From the NCBI GenBank assembly GCA_007129695.1, contig SKVA01000380.1:1-10480 (forward strand): a stretch of DNA of 10,480 nucleotides, read 5' to 3'. Position 1 is the first letter of the stretch, and each line of letters begins with the position of its first letter. The position numbers and the translations under genes are program-made. This document shows positions 5,400 to 10,480 of this stretch, in pieces. This DNA comes from Spirochaetaceae bacterium (GTDB taxonomy: Bacteria; Spirochaetota; Spirochaetia; DSM-27196; SLST01). A model generated the notes under the pieces. It worked only from the letters and a program-made list of their open reading frames with translations. It was not told the origin of the DNA and did no database searches.

Positions 5400-6964
5400 G
5401 TCGCGGCGTTCGCGCACAGTACGACGTGCTGGTCGTCGGAAGTGGAATCGCCGGGATCAGCGCGGCGATTACCGCGGCGGAGGCAGGGCTTTCGGTCGCG
5501 CTCCTGTCGAAGGAGGCGGACGCGTTCGACTCGAACACCGGTTGGGCGCAGGGCGGGATCGTCGGCGTGAGCCCGGAGGACAGCGCGGAGCTCCTTGCGC
5601 ACGACATCAGGTACGCGGGGGCGGGCGCAAACTTCGCCGATGCGGTGAACCTGGTCGTAAGCGAAGGGCCGCAGCTCGTGCACGACTTCCTTGCCGGGCG
5701 CGTCGCGGTCCCGTTCTCGCGCGACAAATCGGGCGCGCTCGAGCTCACGCGCGAGGCCGCGCATTCGGTGCGGAGGATCTACTACGCAAAGGATTCGACC
5801 GGTGCGGCGATCCAGCGCGCGCTCCTGACGTATCTGGCGAAGACCGCCGGCGTGACGCTCCTGACCGGCCACACCGCGATCGACCTGATCACGAACACGC
5901 ACAACTCCGCCGACATCCAGGAGCGCTACCGTCGGACAAAGGTTTTGGGCGTCTACGCGCACTGCGACAGCGCCGGGTGCGTACGGACGCTGCTTGCCCG
6001 ATCGGTGATCCTGGCAACCGGAGGGCCCGGCAACCTCTTCCGGCACACGTCGAACCCGGACGGTGCGACCGGCGACGGAGTCGCGATGGCGTACCGGATC
6101 GGCGCGGAGGTCATCGACGCACGCTACGTCCAGTTCCACCCGACGATCCTCTTTCACCGCGATTCGCGGCAGTTCCTGATCACCGAGGCGCTCCGCGGAG
6201 AGGGCGCACGGCTCCTGAACCACTCAGGAGAGCGATTCGTGCCGCGCTACCACCCCGACGGCGAGCTCGCGCCGCGCGATGAGGTCGCACGCGCGATCTA
6301 CCGCGAGATGGAGCAGGAGAACAGCGACTACGTGCTTCTGGACGCGACGGTCGTCGACATCGATCTCAAGAAGCGCTTCCCCGGTATCTTCGAGCACTGT
6401 AAGGCGCTCGGGATCGACATTCGCAGTCAGCCGATCCCGGTCGTGCCGGCGGCGCACTACTTCTGCGGCGGCGTGAAGGTCGATCTTGACGGGGGCACGT
6501 CGATTGAGGGGTTGCTCGCCGCGGGCGAGACCGCGTGCAACGGCGTGCACGGGGCGAACCGGCTCGCGTCGATCTCGCTCCTGGAGGGGCTGCTGTGGGG
6601 GGTGCGGTGCGGCAGGAACGTCGCCGCGACGCTACCCGATGCCGACGCGCGGCTGTACGCGACGATTCCCGACTGGGTCGAGCCCGCGGAGCCGGAAGAG
6701 TTCGACCCCGTCCTGGTCCGGCAGGATCAACGGACGATCCAGTCGACGATGTGGAACTACGCCGGCATTATCCGAAGTCGGAAACGACTCCTGCGCGCGC
6801 TCGCCGACCTTGACTACCTGAGCCACCGGATCGAGCAGTTCTACCGCAGCGCGACGCTCACGCGCCAGATCATCGAACTGCGCAACAGCGTGCTCACCGC
6901 GTCGATCATCGTCGGCGACGCGATCGCGCACCCGCAGTCGAGCGGGTGCCACTACGTGGAGTAG
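5396..6964 (+). CDS. nadB: L-aspartate oxidase (NadB)
   Basis: A 522-residue FAD enzyme of the succinate dehydrogenase/fumarate reductase flavoprotein family. It oxidises L-aspartate to iminoaspartate for NadA. The start is GTG 5396 in the GTGA overlap with the nadC stop: the frame is open farther upstream, but homology begins here. Visible are the dinucleotide fold GSGIAG (15-20), SNTGWAQGGI (46-55), ATGGPGNLF (207-215), FHPT (H248), ITEALRGEGARLL (262-274), ELAPRDEVARA (R294, matching catalytic E. coli R290), PAAHYFCGGV (H354) and GVHGANRLAS (R389). The helical C-terminus has MWNYAGIIRS and ELRNSV. Two positions depart from the usual consensus: SIS (392-394) where SNS is typical before LLE, and QSSGCHY (514-520) where ESRGxHY is typical. 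The protein ends two residues later, slightly earlier than usual. It should be functional but deserves a check. Confidence 0.97.
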   Translation: MSRGVRAQYDVLVVGSGIAGISAAITAAEAGLSVALLSKEADAFDSNTGWAQGGIVGVSPEDSAELLAHDIRYAGAGANFADAVNLVVSEGPQLVHDFLAGRVAVPFSRDKSGALELTREAAHSVRRIYYAKDSTGAAIQRALLTYLAKTAGVTLLTGHTAIDLITNTHNSADIQERYRRTKVLGVYAHCDSAGCVRTLLARSVILATGGPGNLFRHTSNPDGATGDGVAMAYRIGAEVIDARYVQFHPTILFHRDSRQFLITEALRGEGARLLNHSGERFVPRYHPDGELAPRDEVARAIYREMEQENSDYVLLDATVVDIDLKKRFPGIFEHCKALGIDIRSQPIPVVPAAHYFCGGVKVDLDGGTSIEGLLAAGETACNGVHGANRLASISLLEGLLWGVRCGRNVAATLPDADARLYATIPDWVEPAEPEEFDPVLVRQDQRTIQSTMWNYAGIIRSRKRLLRALADLDYLSHRIEQFYRSATLTRQIIELRNSVLTASIIVGDAIAHPQSSGCHYVE

Positions 6965-6975
6965 CGACACCGGGT

Positions 6976-7188
6976 CTACGCCGCCGACCGCTCCCCGATC
7001 GCAGAACCGAGCAGCGCGAGGATGCCACCGAGCCCGATCGGTATCGCGGTGATGAGCGAGATCACGCCGATCTCCAGTACGATCAGAATCCCGACAGCGC
7101 TCGCGAGCATCAGTACCCCGCCGAGCACGCCCAGCCGCGGTGCGATCGCGCCACCGACGATCCCAAGTACAGCGGATCCGGTTTTCAT
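6976..7188 (-). CDS. Small Gly-rich hydrophobic membrane protein, family unknown
   Basis: A 70-residue protein composed almost entirely of two hydrophobic stretches (about residues 5-33 and 34-62) rich in Gly, Leu, Ile and Ala, ending in a short polar tail (IGERSAA). Its ATG at 7188 directly abuts the stop of the DUF1328 gene (TAG then ATG). It has a very strong AGGGGGTGG site inside the end of that gene (complement of 7191-7200), so the two are certainly cotranscribed and probably coupled. It converges on nadB, with 11 bp between stops. I do not recognise the family. It is likely an inner-membrane stress or envelope protein, by analogy with its partner and its sigma-54-type promoter. There are no cysteines, histidines or acidic clusters to suggest chemistry. 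Confidence 0.65.
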   Translation of the reverse strand: MKTGSAVLGIVGGAIAPRLGVLGGVLMLASAVGILIVLEIGVISLITAIPIGLGGILALLGSAIGERSAA

Positions 7189-7353
7189 CTACCACCCCCT
7201 CACGAAACCCATGACCAGCGCGATCAGGAGCAGAACCAGGAACACGAAGAACAGTAATCGTGCGATTCCCGTTGCTGTAGCCGCTATTCCACCGAAGCCG
7301 AGCAAGCCGGCCACGATCGCTACAACAAGAAAGATCAGTGCCCATCGGAGCAT
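7189..7353 (-). CDS. DUF1328 (YtjA-like) small membrane protein
   Basis: A 54-residue protein starting MLRWALIFLVVAIVAGLL and continuing GFGGIA..ATGIARLLFFVFLVLL, which is the recognisable DUF1328/YtjA pattern: a short N-terminal helix, a GFGGIA turn and a second helix with FF-x-FLV. The start is the internal ATG at 7353, because a GGAGG (complement of 7361-7365) lies 7 nt upstream and homology begins there. The frame stays open to 7473, but the extra 40 residues are polar and unlike the family. Both helices span the inner membrane. The family has no established function and is commonly linked to stress or general envelope responses. It heads a two-gene unit with the 70-aa protein, behind a sigma-54 promoter. 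Confidence 0.88.
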   Translation of the reverse strand: MLRWALIFLVVAIVAGLLGFGGIAATATGIARLLFFVFLVLLLIALVMGFVRGW

Positions 7354-7376
7354 AGCGATTCCTCCGTGCACCAGTA

Positions 7377-7392
7377 TGCAAACGGCGTGCCA
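7377..7392 (-). promoter_or_regulatory. Consensus sigma-54 (RpoN) promoter for the DUF1328 unit
   Basis: On the minus strand the sequence reads TGGCACG, four bases, TTGCA (7392 down to 7377). It has the invariant GG and GC separated by exactly 10 nt, pyrimidine before TGG and A after TTGC. This fits the -24/-12 consensus YTGGCACG-N4-TTGCW at every specified position except the weakly preferred purine after TGGCACG. The predicted start is near 7366, leaving a leader of about 13 nt that begins at the GGAGG site of the DUF1328 gene. Spacing to a real gene start is ideal, which argues against chance. An AAA+ enhancer-binding activator would be needed; none is encoded in the window. Confidence 0.8.
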
Positions 7393-7399
7393 GATGAGC

Positions 7400-7413
7400 G
7401 TTCGGCGCCGAAC
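7400..7413. promoter_or_regulatory. Perfect 14-bp palindrome upstream of the sigma-54 promoter
   Basis: GTTCGGCGCCGAAC is perfectly self-complementary over 14 bp. It is centred about 40 bp upstream of the predicted sigma-54 start, close to a second small palindrome TTCGAA (7418-7423). It may be an operator for a dimeric regulator. This is closer than the usual 80-150 bp for a sigma-54 enhancer, so a repressor site or a helper site is equally possible. Confidence 0.4.
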
Positions 7414-7468
7414 CTGTTTCGAACCGACCCGGATGGGTAAGTTTGCCGCGTTCCTCGACCCGCTCTGG

Positions 7469-7523
7469 TGCACGCCGGCTTCACGCGATCTTCACACGGA
7501 CTTCTCTCCGGGTTCACCGTGAG
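7469..7523 (+). promoter_or_regulatory. 11-bp-period TTCAC direct-repeat array (OmpR/PhoB-type regulator sites)
   Basis: Five units start exactly 11 bp apart: TGCAC (7469), TTCAC (7480), TTCAC (7491), TTCTC (7502) and TTCAC (7513). Three are identical and two differ by one base. Head-to-tail repeats on an 11-bp period are the standard binding layout of OmpR/PhoB-family regulators, whose monomers sit on the same DNA face; actinobacterial PhoP boxes even share the GTTCACC core seen at 7512-7518. The last unit occupies the -35 position (TTCACC 7513-7518), 17 bp before a poor -10-like TAGTCA (7536-7541), as in promoters that need the activator. GGAGG (7546-7550) and ATG 7558 follow. The OmpR-type regulator at 9188 in the same operon is the obvious candidate binder. 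Repeat and spacing are observed; the binder is inferred. Confidence 0.65.
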
Positions 7524-7557
7524 ACGCGAGACTTGTAGTCATGATGGAGGATGATCT

Positions 7558-8031
7558 ATGGATAGTGCTGTGAACCGACTGAGTCGACGACCCCGAAGCT
7601 TCAGACCGCAGATCCGCGGCGCGCTACTCGTGCTCGGCTTTCTGCTGGCAGCGAGCGCAGCGCACGCGTGCATCTTCACCTACACCCTTGTGGGCCCCGA
7701 CGGGAATGTCCGCGTGGAGCCTGACGCCCCGGTTGCGATCACAGCCGGGCTGACATACCGGATAGACGTGACGATGCGCGAGGACCACGGCGCGTGCAGC
7801 CTGGAGGCGGACGATACGATCATACTGCTGAACGAGGGCCGATGGCGCGTGAACCGAGACACGCAACCGCTCGTGCTGCTGTCCGAGATTGTCTGGGAGC
7901 GGGTGGGACCCACGCGGTACACGACCTCCTTCGAGTTCGATGCACGCGAGTCCGGCGACTGGCGGATCGACCTGATCCGCGAGTGCACGCGCGGGGGGCG
8001 CCATGAGACGCTCTATCTCCAGGTTCTCTGA
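7558..8031 (+). CDS. Exported Cys-containing protein of unknown family, first gene of redox/two-component operon
   Basis: A 157-residue protein with GGAGG 7 nt before the ATG. An Arg-rich N-region (10-20) and hydrophobic core (GALLVLGFLLAASAAHA, 21-37) form a signal peptide ending A-H-A before C38. Cleavage could be by signal peptidase I after AHA, or, with a relaxed lipobox, C38 could be lipidated. The mature part of about 120 residues is predicted beta-rich and Ig-like by its alternating pattern (LVGPDGNVRVEPDAPVAI, TYRIDVTM, RYTTSFEF, DWRIDLIREC). C80 (EDHGAC) and C143 (REC) could form a disulfide. The HAC and EDHGAC clusters could bind metal, but this is speculation. I do not recognise the family. 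It overlaps the polyferredoxin gene by 29 nt, so the two are probably coexpressed and functionally linked. Confidence 0.75.
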   Translation: MDSAVNRLSRRPRSFRPQIRGALLVLGFLLAASAAHACIFTYTLVGPDGNVRVEPDAPVAITAGLTYRIDVTMREDHGACSLEADDTIILLNEGRWRVNRDTQPLVLLSEIVWERVGPTRYTTSFEFDARESGDWRIDLIRECTRGGRHETLYLQVL

Positions 8032-9178
8032 CCTCCGGTCGGGGACCGTGCGCGGTGTCGTCCAGACCGGGATGGTCGTGTTCGCGCTGTCGATGGTCGC
8101 CGCGACCTACGCCGAACGCAGCGGCGCGTTCCTGAGGTGGTTGCCGTATCTGAACGGGCTCTGTCCGATCGGCCTCACCGAGTCGCTCGGACGGGTTATT
8201 CGCGGAGACGGATTCGCCGATCCCTCCCGAACCAACACGTGGTTGCTGATAGGAGCGGCCGCAAGCGCGTTGCTCCTCGGCGCCGTGTTCTGCGGGTGGT
8301 TGTGCCCATTGGGAGCGGTCCAGGAGTGGGTAGGGCGACTCGGGAAGCGTCTCTTCCCGAAGCGGTTCAACCGGCTCGTTCCGCCGCGAATCGACCGGGT
8401 CCTGTCGTGGGTGCGGTACGCGGTACTCGCCATCGTACTGCTCGTCACCATCGGGTCGGTCGCGACGGTACTGTCCGCCGTAAACCCGTCACGGGCGCTG
8501 TTCCACGTCTGGTTTGGCGGAGCGCTTCCTGGCGGGCTCGCGGTGCTCGCCGTCGTTCTGATCGGATCGCTGTTCGTCGCGCGTCCATGGTGCCGCTGGG
8601 TGTGCCCGTTCGGTGCGGTCCAGGGTACGCTGTCGCTGATCTCTCCGTGGTCGATCAGACGTACGTCGGCAGGGTGTCCCGGCTGTAAGCGCTGCTCGCG
8701 CGCGTGTCCGATGGGTATCGACGTACACACTCCCACAGTCGTTCGCGACACACGGTGCACCAGGTGCATGCAGTGTGTCGACGCGTGCCGTGTTGACGGG
8801 ATCCTCGCGTACTCGTCCCGAAGTGGTCAGCGTGTATCGAGACCGGTTGGAGTCTACGCTGCGACGGCCGCCGCGGCGCTGGTTCTGTTCTTCTCGCCGG
8901 TCGTAATCGCCCGGGCGACCGGCGCGTACACGCCTGCCGGGACTCCTTCGCCCGCCGGTGCGGTACTGGCAGTCGAAGACATCACGCCGACGATGAGCCT
9001 CGACGCTGTTGCAGAAGGGTTCGCGCTGACCACCGAGCAGCTGCTCGGGCTCCTGGACATGGCGGCCGACTTCGACGGGACTACCCGGATTTTCGACATA
9101 GAGGATGACGAGCGGTATGAGCACATCACGATCGCGTACGTTCGATCGGCGCTGGCCGAAGCGACCGCGGCAGAGTAA
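8003..9178 (+). CDS. NapH/NosR-like membrane-bound 4Fe-4S polyferredoxin
   Basis: A 391-residue membrane iron-sulfur protein. ATG 8003 overlaps the previous gene by 29 nt and follows a GGGGGG stretch. Membrane helices lie at about 18-36, 80-98, 137-157, 178-195 and 285-303. NGLCPIGLTES (51-61) resembles the 'CPxGGxE' loop of this family. Two CxxxCP motifs follow helices: C97-GWL-C101-P and C197-RWV-C201-P, the hallmark of NapH, NosR, YccM and CcoG relatives. Two ferredoxin clusters follow: C225/C228/C231/C235 and C252/C255/C258/C262, the second without the usual proline. Such proteins pass electrons between the quinone or cytoplasmic pool and the periplasm. After the last helix, residues 322-391 form a soluble helical extension (ITPTMSLDAVAEGF, LTTEQLLGLL, ITIAYVRSAL) recalling C-terminal modules of other polyferredoxins. 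No FMN-binding NosR domain is present. The electron partner is unknown; the exported protein just upstream is a candidate. Confidence 0.9.
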   Translation: MRRSISRFSDLRSGTVRGVVQTGMVVFALSMVAATYAERSGAFLRWLPYLNGLCPIGLTESLGRVIRGDGFADPSRTNTWLLIGAAASALLLGAVFCGWLCPLGAVQEWVGRLGKRLFPKRFNRLVPPRIDRVLSWVRYAVLAIVLLVTIGSVATVLSAVNPSRALFHVWFGGALPGGLAVLAVVLIGSLFVARPWCRWVCPFGAVQGTLSLISPWSIRRTSAGCPGCKRCSRACPMGIDVHTPTVVRDTRCTRCMQCVDACRVDGILAYSSRSGQRVSRPVGVYAATAAAALVLFFSPVVIARATGAYTPAGTPSPAGAVLAVEDITPTMSLDAVAEGFALTTEQLLGLLDMAADFDGTTRIFDIEDDERYEHITIAYVRSALAEATAAE

Positions 9179-9187
9179 GCTCGACGC

Positions 9188-9895
9188 ATGGCGAACGTCT
9201 TCGTTGTAGAGGACAATGACGGGCTGCGGGAGACGATCGCGTCGTACCTCAGGCTCGAGGAGCACACAGCCACTTGTTTTGCCCGACTCGCGGGCGTCGA
9301 AGAGGCGGTCCGTATGCAGCAGCCCGACCTGCTCATCCTCGATGTCATGCTTCCCGATGGCGACGGGTTTTCGTTTGCCCGTCGGCTTCGCCGACATAGT
9401 CAGGCCCCCATTGTGTTCCTCACCGCGCGCACATCCGAGTCGGACCGAATAACCGGCTTCGAAGTCGGCGGCGACGACTACGTCGTCAAACCGTTCTCCA
9501 ACAAGGAGTTGATGCTGCGCGTGCGGGCGCTGCTACGCCGCAGTTCGCACGAATCCACCGTTGCGCGCTCGCCAGCGAGCGCGTGGACCATCGAAGAGGA
9601 TGGCGGGCACGAGCTCGAGCTCGATGCCGATCGTCATCGCGTCAGCCACGACGGGGCGGCGGTCACGGTGACCGCCGCCGAGTGGAAGATTCTTGGCTAC
9701 CTGGCTTCGAACCCCGGGATCGTCGTGTCGCGCGAGCGGCTGCTCGGTGCGTGTCTGGACTACCTTGCCGACGGGTCAGAACGCACGATCGATACTCATA
9801 TCAAGAACATCCGGATCAAGCTCGGGAAGGCGCCGTGGGTGGAGACGGTGCGCGGGTTCGGCTATCGATTCACCGGCAGAGCTCGCGATGCGTAG
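9188..9895 (+). CDS. OmpR/PhoB-family response regulator
   Basis: A 235-residue two-domain regulator. The receiver (1-117) has acidic pocket E8-D9, phosphoacceptor D52 (LILDVMLPDGDG), T79 and K101 (VVKPFSNKEL). The winged-helix DNA-binding domain (about 132-230) has VTAAEWKIL, SRERLL, the recognition helix SERTIDTHIKNIRIKL (197-212) and the closing wing VRGFGYRF (221-228). Phosphorylation should dimerise it on tandem direct repeats, which fits the 11-bp array upstream of the operon. It starts 9 nt after the polyferredoxin stop, with no good ribosome site, and its stop overlaps the kinase start, so expression is coupled in the operon. The linker between domains is slightly long. The signal and regulon cannot be read from the sequence. 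Confidence 0.96.
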   Translation: MANVFVVEDNDGLRETIASYLRLEEHTATCFARLAGVEEAVRMQQPDLLILDVMLPDGDGFSFARRLRRHSQAPIVFLTARTSESDRITGFEVGGDDYVVKPFSNKELMLRVRALLRRSSHESTVARSPASAWTIEEDGGHELELDADRHRVSHDGAAVTVTAAEWKILGYLASNPGIVVSRERLLGACLDYLADGSERTIDTHIKNIRIKLGKAPWVETVRGFGYRFTGRARDA

Positions 9896-10480
9896 CATGT
9901 TCCGGCGCACGATCCTCGCGTTCACGGTCAGCCTGGTGCTCCTGCTCGTGGTACTCGGCGTGGCTCTTGTCGGCGGTTATTACCATTCGGTCACACGGTG
10001 GAGCGAGCGCCGCGTGATGATGGTCGAGGCGGCCGCGTACGATATCCTTCGGGGCGGCACGCGTGGCGGCGACGCGCTTCCGCAGGATGTTCCCGTGTTC
10101 GTCTACGACCGATCGGGTACGCTCGTTGCGTCGAACCGCGGCGGGGGGTGGCGACGCGATACCGAACACTGGGAGCGGCTCGCCATAAGCGACGACGGGG
10201 TCGCGGTCGGTCACGTTGAGATCGGGCAGGCCGCGTTCAGGAACGACGCGGCCAATCGCGCGCTGATGCAGACGCTCGTTCGGACGTCGGTCGCCGGCGC
10301 GCTTGTCGCTTTGGCGGCCGCGATGATCGCGGCGTGGCTCTTTGCGCGGTCGCTGTCGCGTCCGGCGGCGCGAGTAGCCGAAGGGATCGACGCGATCGCC
10401 GATGGAACCGCGCGCATTGCGATCCCTGAACGCGGCGCCGAGGAGATCAGCCGGATCGCTCGAGCGGCCAACACGCTCGC
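9888..10480 (+). CDS. Sensor histidine kinase, N-terminal part (runs off the window)
   Basis: The frame begins at ATG 9888, overlapping the last codons of the response regulator by 8 nt (ATGCGTAG); a second in-frame ATG is at 9897. It stays open to the window end, giving 197 residues. Residues 8-30 are a membrane helix, and 31-131 a small extracytoplasmic sensor domain with a PAS-like strand pattern (VPVFVYDRSGTLVASN, 68-83, then GVAVGHVEI, 104-112). Residues 132-154 are a second membrane helix, and about 155-197 a HAMP domain (SRPAARVAEGIDAIADG). The H-box and ATPase domains are beyond the end. The sensor loop has no cysteine and only three histidines, so direct metal or cluster sensing is not suggested. 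Gene order and overlap make it the partner kinase of the regulator just upstream. Confidence 0.9.
   Translation, partial: MRSMFRRTILAFTVSLVLLLVVLGVALVGGYYHSVTRWSERRVMMVEAAAYDILRGGTRGGDALPQDVPVFVYDRSGTLVASNRGGGWRRDTEHWERLAISDDGVAVGHVEIGQAAFRNDAANRALMQTLVRTSVAGALVALAAAMIAAWLFARSLSRPAARVAEGIDAIADGTARIAIPERGAEEISRIARAANTL

Noticed and set aside
5033..6223. A 396-codon open frame on the minus strand across nadC and nadB
   Set aside because: It is antisense to two genes with full motif sets and reads as Arg/Asp/Val-rich low-complexity protein, a usual effect of high GC on opposite frames.
7354..7473. Upstream extension of the DUF1328 frame by 40 residues
   Set aside because: The extension is polar and unlike the family, it crosses the predicted sigma-54 promoter, and the internal ATG has a proper GGAGG.
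9176..9181. TAAGCT as a leaderless -10 box for the response regulator
   Set aside because: No acceptable -35 lies 16-19 bp upstream, and the gene sits 9 nt after its operon partner, so readthrough expression is simpler.

Overview
This is a gene-dense window of bacterial chromosome, high in G+C by eye, with GC-biased third codon positions and almost no non-coding DNA. It has standard Shine-Dalgarno sites, sigma-70-like promoters, one near-perfect sigma-54 promoter and an OmpR-type two-component system. The lineage cannot be fixed from the sequence alone. A high-GC Spirochaetota member is one possibility by general resemblance, but that is a hunch. No rRNA, tRNA, IS element, phage gene or CRISPR array was seen.

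Region 1 (1-1915, + strand) is a metal-homeostasis operon entered at its 3' half. It holds the last 38 residues of a P1B-type metal ATPase, a membrane protein with a cysteine-less heavy-metal-associated (HMA_2-like) domain, an 86-aa single-span protein and a DtxR/MntR-family metalloregulator. Spacing is tight throughout. The regulator's visible metal ligands are closer to the manganese (MntR) type than to the iron (DtxR/IdeR) type.

Region 2 (2001-3416, +) is a lone cysteine-type sulfatase with no signal peptide, behind a promoter that appears to be leaderless.

Region 3 (3436-6964) encodes the complete de novo route from aspartate to nicotinate mononucleotide. nadA lies on the minus strand. 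nadC and nadB lie divergently on the plus strand and overlap by 4 nt. The nadA and nadC promoters interlock inside a 59-bp gap, so one operator could control the whole pathway.

Region 4 (6976-7353, -) is a pair of tiny hydrophobic proteins, a DUF1328 (YtjA-like) protein and a 70-aa Gly-rich one, driven by a consensus sigma-54 promoter at 7377-7392.

Region 5 (7558-10480, +) is the most unusual part. It contains an exported Cys-containing protein of unknown family, a NapH/NosR-like membrane polyferredoxin with a helical C-terminal extension, an OmpR/PhoB-type response regulator and the start of its sensor kinase, which runs off the window. Upstream is an array of TTCAC-like units repeating every 11 bp (7469-7523), the architecture bound by OmpR/PhoB-family regulators. 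The likely picture is an autoregulated envelope redox module: the kinase senses an extracytoplasmic signal, the regulator binds the array, and the operon makes the exported protein and the electron-transfer protein. That picture is inference.
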